A program made the position numbers and the translations under genes. Below the pieces are notes generated by a model, which saw only the letters and a program-made list of their open reading frames with translations, was not told where the DNA came from and did no database searches. DNA of 64,000 bases from Phytohabitans sp037414955. Its GTDB lineage: Bacteria > Actinomycetota > Actinomycetes > Mycobacteriales > Micromonosporaceae. Positions 26,344 through 33,791 of the stretch are shown piece by piece. The stretch spans positions 1 to 64,000 of the forward strand of contig JBBEWH010000048.1 in NCBI GenBank assembly GCA_037414955.1. The letters run 5' to 3'. How positions within the stretch are numbered: position 1 is the first letter of the stretch; every line of letters starts with the position of its first letter.

Positions 26344-26865
26344 TCAGCGGCGCGGAGCGGTCTTCTTCGCCGCGACCTTCTTGGCGGGCGCCTTCTTGGC
26401 GGCCGCGGTGGTGCGCGCGGTGGTGGTCTTCGCCGCGCGGGCGCTCTTGGCCGTGGTCGCCTTGGCGGGCGCGGCCTTCTTCGTCGCCGTGGTGGTGGTC
26501 TTTGCCGGCGCGGCCTTCTTGGTCGCGGTCGCCTTGGTGGCGGTCGTCTTCGCAGCGGTGGTCTTCTTGGCGGCGGCAACCTTCGGCACCTTGCCGCTGG
26601 CCACCATCTCCTTGAAGCCGGCGCCGGCCCGGAACGCGGGCACCGACGTCTTCTTCACCTTCACCGCTTCGCCGGTGCGCGGGTTGCGCGCCGTGCGGGC
26701 GCCGCGCACCCGCTTCTCGAAGACCCCGAAACCGGTGATGGCCACCCGGTCGCCCTTGGTGACCGCCTGCTGGACCTCCGCGAGGACCGCGTCGAGCGCC
26801 GCCGCCGCAGCCTTCTTGTCTCCCAAGCGGGCGGCGAGCGCCTCGATGAGTTCGGCCTTGTTCAC
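26344..26865 (-). CDS. hupB: HU-family nucleoid protein with long Lys/Ala tail
   Basis: Residues 1-90 are a standard HU domain (VNKAELIEALAARLGDKKAA; GFGVFEKRVRGARTARNPRTGE with the DNA-binding beta-arm). Residues 100-173 are a low-complexity histone-H1-like tail of KKTTA, KKAAPAK and AAKTTT repeats. This two-part form is the actinobacterial HupB/HupS type that compacts DNA; the tail is a known target of lysine modification in mycobacteria. GTG at 26865 follows GGGAGGGAAG. The Rv2986c position is conserved. Confidence 0.96.
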   Translation of the reverse strand: MNKAELIEALAARLGDKKAAAAALDAVLAEVQQAVTKGDRVAITGFGVFEKRVRGARTARNPRTGEAVKVKKTSVPAFRAGAGFKEMVASGKVPKVAAAKKTTAAKTTATKATATKKAAPAKTTTTATKKAAPAKATTAKSARAAKTTTARTTAAAKKAPAKKVAAKKTAPRR

Positions 26866-26957
26866 GACTCTTCCCTCCCGATACTGAATTTCTGGCCTAT
26901 CGCAAGCCATTCTGCGCGCACGGTATGCCCTTTGACCACTTGATACAAACATCTACG

Positions 26958-26984
26958 CAAAAAAAAGCCGTTGTGTCTCAACGG
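26958..26984 (-). terminator. Rho-independent terminator of leuCD
   Basis: On the minus strand the hairpin CCGTTG-AGACA-CAACGG is followed by GC and eight T residues, a textbook intrinsic terminator about 70 bases after the leuD stop. Confidence 0.9.
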
Positions 26985-26985
26985 A

Positions 26986-27018
26986 TTCGCCCCCGCCGGA
27001 TGACCCAGCGGGGGCGAA
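26986..27018. repeat. Perfect 11-bp inverted repeat after leuD
   Basis: TTCGCCCCCGC and GCGGGGGCGAA around an 11-base loop, directly preceding the intrinsic terminator; probably a second terminator stem or 3' stabiliser for the leuCD mRNA. Confidence 0.75.
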
Positions 27019-27054
27019 AACGGCCAGTCGAGGCCTGGAAACTACGGCGCGACG

Positions 27055-27642
27055 CTAAGCGACCACGGGCAGGAACGGGAGGCGGTGCTCCTCGTAGGCG
27101 GTGATGGCGTCCTCGTGCCGGAGCGTCAGTCCAATGTCATCAAGCCCCTCGAGGAGGCGCCAGCGGCTGAAGTCGTCCAACGGGAACGGCCACGTGGCAC
27201 CGTCCACGTGTACCTGGCGAGCGGTCAGGTCGACCGTTACCGGCGCGGTCGGCTCGCGCTCCACCAGGTCCCACAGGGCTTCCACCGCCTTCGGCTCCAA
27301 CTCGACCGGCAGCAGCCCTTCCTTGAGCGCGTTGCCCCGGAAGATGTCGCCGAAGCGCGGCGCGATGACCACGCGGAAGCCGTAGTCCTTCAGCGCCCAG
27401 ACCGCGTGCTCCCGCGACGAGCCGGTGCCGAACTCGGTGCCCGCCACCAGGATCGAGGCGCCCGCGTAGACGGGGTTGTTGAGCACGAAGGACGGATCTT
27501 CCCGCCAGGCGCTGAACAGGCCGTCCTGGAACCCGGTGCGGGTCACCCGCTTGAGGTACACCGCCGGGATGATCTGGTCGGTATCCACGTTGGACCGGCG
27601 CAACGGGAGCGCCGTGCCGGTGTGCACGGTGAATTTCTCCAT
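27055..27642 (-). CDS. leuD: 3-isopropylmalate dehydratase, small subunit
   Basis: Partner of LeuC in isomerising 2- to 3-isopropylmalate in leucine synthesis. The 195-residue swivel domain has RRSNVDTDQIIPAVYLKRVTR, GTGSSREHAVWALKDYGFRVV and FRGNALKEGLLPVEL, all hallmark segments. It starts 10 bases after the leuC stop and is clearly co-transcribed. An intrinsic terminator follows. Confidence 0.97.
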   Translation of the reverse strand: MEKFTVHTGTALPLRRSNVDTDQIIPAVYLKRVTRTGFQDGLFSAWREDPSFVLNNPVYAGASILVAGTEFGTGSSREHAVWALKDYGFRVVIAPRFGDIFRGNALKEGLLPVELEPKAVEALWDLVEREPTAPVTVDLTARQVHVDGATWPFPLDDFSRWRLLEGLDDIGLTLRHEDAITAYEEHRLPFLPVVA

Positions 27643-27652
27643 GTTCTCAGCC

Positions 27653-29101
27653 TCAGTTCAGGTCGGCCGGTGCGGCCAGGTGGCCCAGCACGGCGGTGGC
27701 GGCGGCGACCGGCGGCGACACCAGGTGGGTACGGCCACCGCGGCCCTGCCGGCCCTCGAAGTTGCGGTTGGACGTGGACGCCGAACGCTCGCCCGGCTTG
27801 AGCGTGTCCGGGTTCATGCCGAGGCACATCGAGCAGCCGGCGAACCGCCACTCGGCGCCCGCGTCGGTGAAGACCTTGTCCAGCCCTTCCTGCTCCGCCG
27901 CCTCGCGCACCACGGCCGAGCCGGGCACCACGAGCATCCGGACGCTGTCGGCGACCCGCCGCCCGCGCAACACGTCCGCGGCGGCCCGCAGGTCTTCCAG
28001 CCGCCCGTTGGTGCACGAGCCCAGGAAGACCACGTCGACCGGGATCTCGCGCAGCGCCGTGCCGGGCGTGAGGCTCATGTACTCCAGCGCCCGACGCGCC
28101 GCGGCCCGGTCGCCCTCGTCGACGAACTCCTCCGGATCCGGCACGACGCCGTCGAGCGCGCTGCCCTGGCCCGGATTGGTGCCCCACGTCACGAACGGGC
28201 TTATCTGACCGGCGTCCAGGACCACCTCGGTGTCGTACGTGGCGCCCTCGTCGGTCACCAGGCCACGCCAGTGCGCCACCGCGGCGTCCCACGCCTCGCC
28301 CTGCGGCGCGTGCGAGCGGCCCTTGAGGTACGCGAACGTGGTCTCGTCCGGCGCGATCATGCCGGCCTTGGCGCCCCACTCGATCGACATGTTGCAGATG
28401 GTCATCCGGCCCTCCATGGAGAGCTTGCGGATGGCCTCGCCGCGGTATTCCACGATGTGGCCGCGCCCGCCGCCGGTGCCGACCTTCGCGATGAGCGCCA
28501 GCACCAGGTCCTTCGCGGTGACGCCCGGACCGAGCTCACCGTTGACGGTGACGGCCATCGTCTTCGGCCGCGACTGCGGCAGCGTCTGCGTCGCGAGGAC
28601 GTGCTCGACCTCACTCGTGCCGATGCCGAACGCGAGCGCGCCGAAAGCACCGTGCGTGGAGGTGTGTGAATCGCCGCACACGATGGTCATGCCGGGCTGG
28701 GTGACCCCCAACTGCGGCCCGATCACGTGCACGATCCCCTGCTGCTCGTCGCCCAACGGGTGCAGCCGCACGCCGAACTCGGCGCAGTTGCGGCGCAGCG
28801 TCTCGATCTGGGTGCGCGAGGTCGGATCCGTGATCGTCAACAGGTCGCCGCGCCGGCTGTTGAACGCCGGATCGGCGTAGCCGGTCGGCGTGTTGTGGTC
28901 TTCCGTCGCGAGCGTCAGATCCGTACGCCGCACCCGGCGCCCCGCTGTGCGGAGGCCGTCGAACGCCTGTGGGCTGGTCACCTCGTGCAGCAGGTGCAGG
29001 TCGATGAACAGCAGATCGGGCTCGCCCTCGGCGGATCGCACGACATGGGCGTCCCAGACCTTCTCGGCCAGGGTTCTGGGTTTGGCAGTGGCTCCCACCA
29101 T
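27653..29101 (-). CDS. leuC: 3-isopropylmalate dehydratase, large subunit
   Basis: The 482-residue aconitase-family subunit carries the 4Fe-4S cluster. Visible motifs are HLLHEVTSPQAFDGLR, VCGDSHTSTHGAFGALAFGIGTSEVEHVLATQ, FLGSCTNGRLEDLRAA and FAGCSMCLGMNPD, whose cysteines bind the cluster, and GERSASTSNRNFEGRQG. Length is normal. The gene is divergent from the IclR-family regulator, which in streptomycetes (NdgR) binds this promoter. Confidence 0.97.
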   Translation of the reverse strand: MVGATAKPRTLAEKVWDAHVVRSAEGEPDLLFIDLHLLHEVTSPQAFDGLRTAGRRVRRTDLTLATEDHNTPTGYADPAFNSRRGDLLTITDPTSRTQIETLRRNCAEFGVRLHPLGDEQQGIVHVIGPQLGVTQPGMTIVCGDSHTSTHGAFGALAFGIGTSEVEHVLATQTLPQSRPKTMAVTVNGELGPGVTAKDLVLALIAKVGTGGGRGHIVEYRGEAIRKLSMEGRMTICNMSIEWGAKAGMIAPDETTFAYLKGRSHAPQGEAWDAAVAHWRGLVTDEGATYDTEVVLDAGQISPFVTWGTNPGQGSALDGVVPDPEEFVDEGDRAAARRALEYMSLTPGTALREIPVDVVFLGSCTNGRLEDLRAAADVLRGRRVADSVRMLVVPGSAVVREAAEQEGLDKVFTDAGAEWRFAGCSMCLGMNPDTLKPGERSASTSNRNFEGRQGRGGRTHLVSPPVAAATAVLGHLAAPADLN

Positions 29102-29150
29102 CTGGACATCCTAAATTCTGGGAGGTATGTTTCGGCTTGTGGGACACAGT

Positions 29151-29837
29151 ATGAGCGGTGTCGGCGTTCTCGACAAGGCGGTGGTCATCCTCGCGGCCTG
29201 CGTAGACGGCGCCAGCCTGGCCGAACTCGTCGAGCGCACCAAGCTGCCGCGCGCCACCGCACACCGGCTCGCGCAGGCCCTTGAGATCCACCGGATGCTG
29301 GTCCGCGACACCCAAGGACGGTGGCGTCCCGGCCCGCGCCTCGGCGAGCTCGCCAACGCCGCGCCCGACGTCCTGCTGACCGCCGCCGAGCCGCTCCTGA
29401 CCGCGCTCCGGGACGCCACCGGCGAAAGCGCCCAGTTGTATCTGCGCCGCGCCGACGAACGCGTCTGCGTAGCCGCCGCCGAACGGGCGAGTGGGCTCCG
29501 CGACACCGTGCCCATAGGTTCAGTCTTGCCCATGACCGCCGGCTCCGCCGCACAGATCCTGCTCGCCTGGGAGCCCCCCGAGGCCGTCATGCCGCTGCTG
29601 CCCCGGTGCAAGTTCACCGGCCGCACGCTGGCCGAGGTGCGGCGGCGCGGCTGGGCGCAGAGCGTCGCCGAACGCGAGCCCGGTGTGGCGAGCGTCTCCG
29701 GGCCGATCCGCGACCGCACCGGCCGGGTGATCGCCGCGGTCAGCATCTCCGGGCCGATCGAACGACTCGGCCGCCGCCCCGGCGACCGCCACGCCATGGC
29801 CGTCGTCAGGGCAGGCCAACGCCTCAGCGGCCTCTAG
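29151..29837 (+). CDS. ndgR: IclR-family regulator of leucine synthesis (NdgR/LtbR type)
   Basis: Contains the N-terminal winged helix-turn-helix (SLAELVERTKLPRATAHRLA) and the IclR effector domain (GESAQLYLRRADERVCVAAA; LRDTVPIGSVLPMTAGSAAQ; RRRGWAQSVAEREPGVASVS). The close match to NdgR of Streptomyces over the whole length and the divergent leuCD make control of leuCD likely. ATG at 29151 gives MSGVGVLDKA, the family start. ATG at 29127 is possible but sits only one base after GGGAGG. The leuC-ndgR gap is about 50 bases and should hold the operator. Confidence 0.93.
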   Translation: MSGVGVLDKAVVILAACVDGASLAELVERTKLPRATAHRLAQALEIHRMLVRDTQGRWRPGPRLGELANAAPDVLLTAAEPLLTALRDATGESAQLYLRRADERVCVAAAERASGLRDTVPIGSVLPMTAGSAAQILLAWEPPEAVMPLLPRCKFTGRTLAEVRRRGWAQSVAEREPGVASVSGPIRDRTGRVIAAVSISGPIERLGRRPGDRHAMAVVRAGQRLSGL

Positions 29838-29848
29838 CCCGCCAATCC

Positions 29849-29903
29849 CATGATCAGGGCGTCCCTCACGTCGTTCAACGACGTGAGGGACGCCCTGATC
29901 ATG
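29849..29903. repeat. Family A palindrome, copy A7 (covarying stem)
   Basis: Both arms carry matching changes from consensus: left GATCAGGGCGTCCCTCACG, right CGTGAGGGACGCCCTGATC, so the stem stays perfect. The loop is reduced to TCGTTCAACGA. It follows the ndgR stop. Confidence 0.93.
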
Positions 29904-29929
29904 CGCGCACGCCACGCCCCGGCCTTGCC

Positions 29930-30046
29930 TCCACAGGGCAGCCCTGTGGGGCGTGAATTCCGGAGAGAGCTCCCCTATACCCGCCTGGACGGGTACAGGG
30001 CTCCCCTGTTGAAGCGCGCCGCCCCTACAGGGCTGCCCTGTGGGGG
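29930..30046. repeat. Cluster of small CAGGGC-type palindromes
   Basis: Short palindromes in tandem: CCACAGGGCAGCCCTGTGG (29931-29949), ACAGGGCTCCCCTGT (29996-30010) and CCCCTACAGGGCTGCCCTGTG (about 30022-30042), with ACCCGCCTGGACGGGT between. They lie between ndgR and tRNA-Glu. No gene is seen in this stretch. Confidence 0.7.
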
Positions 30047-30067
30047 CAACGCAGCGGCGGGCGCACG

Positions 30068-30098
30068 AAAAAGGCCCGCAGCAATCGCTGCGGGCCTT
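30068..30098 (-). terminator. Intrinsic terminator after tRNA-Glu
   Basis: Minus strand: stem AAGGCCCGCAGC / GCTGCGGGCCTT with loop GATT, followed by a T-run (CCTTTTTCG), just downstream of tRNA-Glu. Confidence 0.9.
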
Positions 30099-30104
30099 GC
30101 GTTG

Positions 30105-30177
30105 TAGCCCCGATGGGATTCGAACCCACGCTACCGCCTTGAGAGGGCGGCGTCCTAGGCCGCTAGACGACGGGGCC
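30105..30177 (-). tRNA. tRNA-Glu (anticodon CTC)
   Basis: A 73-nt cloverleaf: acceptor with a G1-U72 wobble, as in other actinobacterial tRNA-Glu; D-arm GTCTAGCGGCCTAGGAC; anticodon loop CTCTCAA reading GAG codons; T-arm with GGTTCGAATCC. CCA is not encoded. Confidence 0.95.
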
Positions 30178-30260
30178 AGAACTTTCCTTGTCGCTCTTGC
30201 GAGCGACGGTGCTGAACTCTACCAGAGACCAGCGCCGGCGCCGCTGATGGGCGCCGACCG

Positions 30261-30332
30261 CTGGGGTACCAGGACTCGAACCTAGACTAACTGAACCAGA
30301 ATCAGTTGGGCTGCCAATTACCCCATACCCCA
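30261..30332 (-). tRNA. tRNA-Gln (anticodon CTG)
   Basis: A 72-nt cloverleaf with acceptor TGGGGTA/TACCCCA, D-arm GGGGTAATTGGCAGCCC, anticodon stem-loop ACTGATTCTGGTTCAGT reading CAG, and T-arm with GGTTCGAGTCC. It is transcribed ahead of tRNA-Glu on the minus strand, probably as one unit. Confidence 0.95.
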
Positions 30333-30428
30333 ATGTGGCACGAACCGTGAGGACCGCGCCGTCCACGAACTTTACCTGACGGCCCGAAGCCCGCCAAATC
30401 GGCCCGCACCCCAGGCGCACCACCGTCT

Positions 30429-30485
30429 CATGATCAGGGCGGTCCTCCAAGTCGTTAGAACGACTTGAAGGACGCCCTGATCATG
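30429..30485. repeat. Family A palindrome, copy A8
   Basis: Full palindrome with the GATCAGGGCG/CGCCCTGATC variant and a one-base bulge in the left arm (GGCGGTCCTCCAAG). It lies between tRNA-Gln and the FAA hydrolase gene. Confidence 0.9.
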
Positions 30486-30496
30486 AGCGAGACGAG

Positions 30497-31276
30497 TCAG
30501 TCGAGCGCCACCACGGGATTGGTCAGCTCGCCGACGCCCTCGATCCGCACCGTCACGGTGTCGCCGGCCACCATCGCGCTCACCCCGGCCGGCGTGCCGG
30601 TCAGCACCACATCGCCGGGCAGCAGCGTCATGACATGCGACACATACGACACCAGGGTCGCCACGTCGAACACCATGTCCTTCGTGCGCCCCAACTGCCG
30701 CACCTCTTCGCCGACCTCGCAACGCACTTCGAGGTCGCTCACGTCGAGGTCGGTCACGATCCACGGGCCCAGCGGGCAGAACGAGTCGAACCCCTTGGCC
30801 CGGGTGAACTGCACGTCGGCACGCTGCAGGTCGCGGGCGGTGACGTCGTTCGCGCAGGCGTACCCGAAAATGGCGCGCTCGGCCCCGGCGCGGTCGACGC
30901 GCCTGGCCCCCGGCGGACCGATGACCACCGCGAGCTCGGCCTCGTGCTCGACCTGCCGCGACTGCGGCGGCAGCTTGATCGCGTCGCGCGGGCCGATCAC
31001 CGACGTCGACGGCTTGAGGAAGAGCAACGGCTCCTTCGGGAGCTCGTTGCCCATCTCGGCCGCGTGGTCGGCGTAGTTACGCCCCACGCACACCACCTTG
31101 CTCGGCAGGATCGGCGACAACAGCCGCACGTCGGCGAGCGCCCACCGCTCACCAGTGAACGTGATCTGACCGAACGGGTGTCCTTCGATCGCGGCGACGG
31201 TCAGGCCCGCGGCCGCGTCGCCTTCCACGACCCCGAACGACATCCCACCGGCATGGACGAAACGAGCGATACGCAC
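30497..31276 (-). CDS. Fumarylacetoacetate hydrolase family protein
   Basis: FAH-fold metalloenzymes hydrolyse or isomerise C-C bonds in beta-keto acids; many bacterial ones act as oxaloacetate tautomerase or acylpyruvase. The 259-residue product has VVCVGRNYADHAAEMGNELP, EPLLFLKPSTSVIGPRDAI, the metal-binding VEHEAELAVVIG, GYACANDVTARDLQ, KGFDSFCPLGPWIV and VVLTGTPAGVSAM. The exact substrate is undetermined. GTG at 31276 is chosen as the conserved start (VRIARF). It lies in the Rv2993c position; gltX, usually next to it, is absent from the window. The next gene diverges after only 23 bases. Confidence 0.9.
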   Translation of the reverse strand: MRIARFVHAGGMSFGVVEGDAAAGLTVAAIEGHPFGQITFTGERWALADVRLLSPILPSKVVCVGRNYADHAAEMGNELPKEPLLFLKPSTSVIGPRDAIKLPPQSRQVEHEAELAVVIGPPGARRVDRAGAERAIFGYACANDVTARDLQRADVQFTRAKGFDSFCPLGPWIVTDLDVSDLEVRCEVGEEVRQLGRTKDMVFDVATLVSYVSHVMTLLPGDVVLTGTPAGVSAMVAGDTVTVRIEGVGELTNPVVALD

Positions 31277-31299
31277 GAGCCCCAACCTACCCTGGGCGG

Positions 31300-32157
31300 G
31301 TGAGGTACCTGGACGCGACGGAGTGGCACGCCCGCCGCGCGGCGCACGAACGCCGCGTCGACGCCTGGCTGGCGCCGCATCTCGCGCGCCGCCGGGCCGG
31401 CGAGAAGCATCCGGTCGAGGACTTCCTGTTCACGTACTACTCGTTCCGGCCCGCGCAGCTGCGCCGCTGGCATCCGGGCGCGGGCGTGGTGCTGCGCGGC
31501 GGCGAACCCGACCGCGATTACATCGCGGTCGACGGCGGCGTGACGCTCGACACGGCCGCCGTCGCGAAGCCGTCGCTCGCGTGGGTCCAGCGACTGCTGG
31601 CGGGTACCGCGTCCCGCCCGGCCTTTTTCGGCTGCTTCGGCATGCACGAGTGGGCGATGGTGTACCGCACGGACGCGGTGCGGCACGGGCAGCTGCGCCT
31701 GCGACTGTCGCCCGCGGAGACCGCCCGGGTGGTGGACGACAACCGGGTGCGGTGCAGCCACTTCGACGCGTACCGGTTCTTCACGCCGGCCGCCCGTCCG
31801 CTGAATCAGCTCCGGCCGACCCGCGAAACCCAGCACGACAACGAGCAACCGGGCTGCCTGCACGCGAACATGGACCTCTACAAGTGGGCGTACAAGCTCT
31901 CGCCGCTCGTCCCGAGCGAGCTGGTGGCGGACTGCTTCGCACTGGCCCGCGACATCCGCGCGCTGGACATGCGCGCCAGCCCCTACGACCTGGCGGACCT
32001 GGGCTATCCACCCGTGCGCGTGGAGACGTCGGAAGGCCGAGCCGAATACGCGGCAGCCCAACGCACCTTCACTAACCGCGCTGCGGTTCTCCGCACCCGT
32101 CTCCTCCAAACCCTCCCCCCTCTCCCCGCCGATCAAGGGCTTGGGCACGTGCTTTGA
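31300..32157 (+). CDS. Conserved actinobacterial protein annotated as 3-methyladenine DNA glycosylase
   Basis: The 285-residue protein carries EKHPVEDFLFTYYSFRPAQLRRWHPG, FFGCFGMHEWAMVYR, VRCSHFDAYRFFTPAARPLN and CLHANMDLYKWAYKLSPLV. In related genomes I recall this family being labelled 3-methyladenine DNA glycosylase, but I see no helix-hairpin-helix glycosylase motif and treat the function as unproven. The last eight residues (DQGLGHVL) and the stop are encoded by family B repeat copy B3, so the natural C-terminus has probably been altered by the repeat. Confidence 0.75.
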   Translation: MRYLDATEWHARRAAHERRVDAWLAPHLARRRAGEKHPVEDFLFTYYSFRPAQLRRWHPGAGVVLRGGEPDRDYIAVDGGVTLDTAAVAKPSLAWVQRLLAGTASRPAFFGCFGMHEWAMVYRTDAVRHGQLRLRLSPAETARVVDDNRVRCSHFDAYRFFTPAARPLNQLRPTRETQHDNEQPGCLHANMDLYKWAYKLSPLVPSELVADCFALARDIRALDMRASPYDLADLGYPPVRVETSEGRAEYAAAQRTFTNRAAVLRTRLLQTLPPLPADQGLGHVL

Positions 32158-32206
32158 TCTCCGTTCCCGGTGCCTAAGCCCATGATCGGCGCACATTCCC
32201 TTGATC
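32128..32206. repeat. Family B nested inverted repeat, copy B3
   Basis: GCCGATCAAGGGCTTGGGCAC and the degenerate partner GTGCCTAAGCCCATGATCGGCG flank GTGCTTTGATCTCCGTTCCC. It starts inside the 3' end of the glycosylase-like gene and supplies its stop codon. Confidence 0.85.
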
Positions 32207-32210
32207 CACA

Positions 32211-32409
32211 GGGCCGACGACGCCCAGGGCCGACGACGCCCAGGACCGACGACGCCCAGGACCAGCGACGCCCAGGACCAGCGACGCCCACGACCGGCGA
32301 CGCCCAGGACCAGCGACGCCCACAACCGGCGACGCCCAGGACCAGCGACGCCCACAACCGGCGACGCCCAGGACCGACGACGCCCGCACCCGCTGACGCC
32401 CGCACCGCC
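32211..32409. repeat. 16-bp minisatellite (GACGCCCAGGACCAGC)n
   Basis: About twelve head-to-tail units of 16 bp starting at 32219, variants of GACGCCCAGGACCAGC, GACGCCCACAACCGGC and GACGCCCAGGACCGAC. The units alternate in the middle, showing stepwise duplication. Sixteen is not a multiple of three, so it is not coding repeat DNA. The long frames on either strand through it are artefacts of the missing stops. Confidence 0.92.
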
Positions 32410-32460
32410 GATGGCGACACCGCCGGTGGCCACCCGGGCGACGCCACCGGGTCGGCGCCA

Positions 32461-32520
32461 CACGGTCGACAGCCGCACGGTCGACAGCCGCACGGTCGAC
32501 AGCCGCACAGTCGGCGAGGC
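32461..32520. repeat. 15-bp tandem repeat (CACGGTCGACAGCCG)3-4
   Basis: Three exact copies of CACGGTCGACAGCCG (32461-32505) and a fourth degenerate copy, each containing a SalI-like GTCGAC, just upstream of the arfB-like gene. Confidence 0.9.
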
Positions 32521-32562
32521 CCCCGGCTTGAGTGCCGTCCGATCATGGTTGAAGCTGTTGGC

Positions 32563-32979
32563 GTGGCGGATGTGACGGTGCGACCGGGCCTGGTGATTCC
32601 GGAAGCGGAGCTGAACTGGCGGTTCTCCCGTTCCAGCGGCCCGGGCGGGCAGGGCGTAAACACCACCGACTCGCGCGTCGAGCTGTCCTGGGATCTGGCC
32701 GCCACGTCCGCGCTGCCACCCCCACTCAAGGAACGCGCGCTGGAGCGGCTCGCTGGCCGGCTCGTGGAGGGTGTGCTCACGATCGCGGCGTCGGAGTACC
32801 GGTCGCAGTTGCGCAACCGCGAGGCCGCCCAGGCCCGGCTGGCGGCGCTGCTGCGCGACGCGATCGCCCCACCGCCGCCCCAGCGCCGTCCCACGAAGCC
32901 GAGCCGCCGGGCGAAGCAGCGCCGCCTGGACGACAAGCGCCGCCGCTCCGAGATCAAACGTAACCGCCGCGTCGACTAA
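32563..32979 (+). CDS. arfB: ArfB-like peptidyl-tRNA hydrolase / ribosome rescue factor
   Basis: The 138-residue protein has the class I release-factor core with the catalytic GGQ in RSSGPGGQGVNTTDSRVELS and no stop-codon recognition domain. A basic C-terminal tail (RRAKQRRLDDKRRRSEIKRN) enters the empty mRNA channel of stalled ribosomes in ArfB/ICT1. It would free ribosomes stuck on non-stop mRNAs. GTG at 32563 gives VADVTVRPGL, the usual N-terminus; ATG at 32545 adds six residues. No good ribosome binding site is visible, and the upstream region is repeat DNA. Confidence 0.9.
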   Translation: MADVTVRPGLVIPEAELNWRFSRSSGPGGQGVNTTDSRVELSWDLAATSALPPPLKERALERLAGRLVEGVLTIAASEYRSQLRNREAAQARLAALLRDAIAPPPPQRRPTKPSRRAKQRRLDDKRRRSEIKRNRRVD

Positions 32980-32985
32980 CCCCTG

Positions 32986-33041
32986 CATGATCAAGGCGTC
33001 CTTCAAGTAGTTCTAACGACTTGAGGGACGCCTTGATCATG
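32986..33041. repeat. Family A palindrome, copy A9
   Basis: Palindrome with one stem mismatch (left CTTCAAG, right CTTGAGG), between arfB and the downstream membrane-protein gene. Confidence 0.93.
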
Positions 33042-33059
33042 GAGGGCCACAATGGAACG

Positions 33060-33722
33060 GTGACGGAACCGGCGTGGCGGCGACCGCATCCGGGCGAGCA
33101 TCGGTGGCCGGTGGCGCTCGCCATCGCCGGCGCCATCGCGTTGCAGTGGCTGACCCCGCAACAGCTCGCGTTCAACCCGCGCTGGCTGCTGCCCGCCGTC
33201 GAGGCCGCGCTGCTCGTCGGGCTGGTCGCGGTCAACCCGTACCGGATCGACCGGGAGTCGACGGCCGTGCGGATCGCCAGCGTAGGGCTGGTCGCGGTCG
33301 CCACCCTGGCCCTGGTGTGGTCCACCGGGCGGCTCGTCGTGGTGCTGGTCCGCGGCGGCGACGCGGACCGCCCGGGCGAGGTCCTGCTCAGCGGCGCGGT
33401 GATCTGGCTGACCAACGTGATCGTGTTCGCGCTGTGGTACTGGCTGCTGGACCGCGGTGGCCCGGCCGCCCGGGCGAATGCCCGCCGGGTCCATCCCGAC
33501 TTCCTCTTCGCGCAGATGACCGCGCCGGAACTCACGCACGAGCAGTGGCGGCCGACGTTCGTCGACTACCTGTATCTGGCGTTCACGAACTCGACCGCGT
33601 TCAGCCCCACCGACACGCTGCCGCTCGCGCGCTGGGCGAAGCTGGCGATGATGCTCCAGTCCTGCGTGTCGTTCCTCGTCGTCATCCTGGTGGTGGCCCG
33701 CGCCGTCAACGCCCTGACCTAA
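33060..33722 (+). CDS. Conserved membrane protein (DUF1345-like)
   Basis: The 220-residue product has about five hydrophobic helices (near 18-35, 40-60, 75-100, 115-135, 190-215). Between them lies the conserved DYLYLAFTNSTAFSPTDTLPL, ending with WAKLAMMLQSCVSFLVVILV. This C-terminal block resembles DUF1345 membrane proteins; function is unknown. Resemblance of that block to potassium-channel-type C-termini has no filter signature to support it. The GTG start follows GGAGG by 14 bases. The gene sits between two family A copies. Confidence 0.75.
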   Translation: MTEPAWRRPHPGEHRWPVALAIAGAIALQWLTPQQLAFNPRWLLPAVEAALLVGLVAVNPYRIDRESTAVRIASVGLVAVATLALVWSTGRLVVVLVRGGDADRPGEVLLSGAVIWLTNVIVFALWYWLLDRGGPAARANARRVHPDFLFAQMTAPELTHEQWRPTFVDYLYLAFTNSTAFSPTDTLPLARWAKLAMMLQSCVSFLVVILVVARAVNALT

Positions 33723-33723
33723 C

Positions 33724-33781
33724 CATGATCAAGGCGTCCTTCACGTAGCTATAACGACTTGAAGGACGCCTTGATCATGGA
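33724..33781. repeat. Family A palindrome, copy A10
   Basis: Starts one base after the membrane-protein stop. One mismatch occurs in the stem (TTCACG/CTTGAA); the loop is TAGCTATAACGA. Confidence 0.93.
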
Positions 33782-33791
33782 GGCGGCGAAG

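Noticed and set aside
30105..30332. tRNA genes as an integration site of a genomic island
   Set aside because: No integrase and no repeated tRNA 3' end is seen nearby, and flanking genes follow the conserved order.
31201..33006. A 601-residue minus-strand frame with WASLVLGVA-like repeats
   Set aside because: It is antisense to the 16-bp minisatellite and to three real genes. The repeats come from non-coding DNA lacking stops, and unit length is not a multiple of three.
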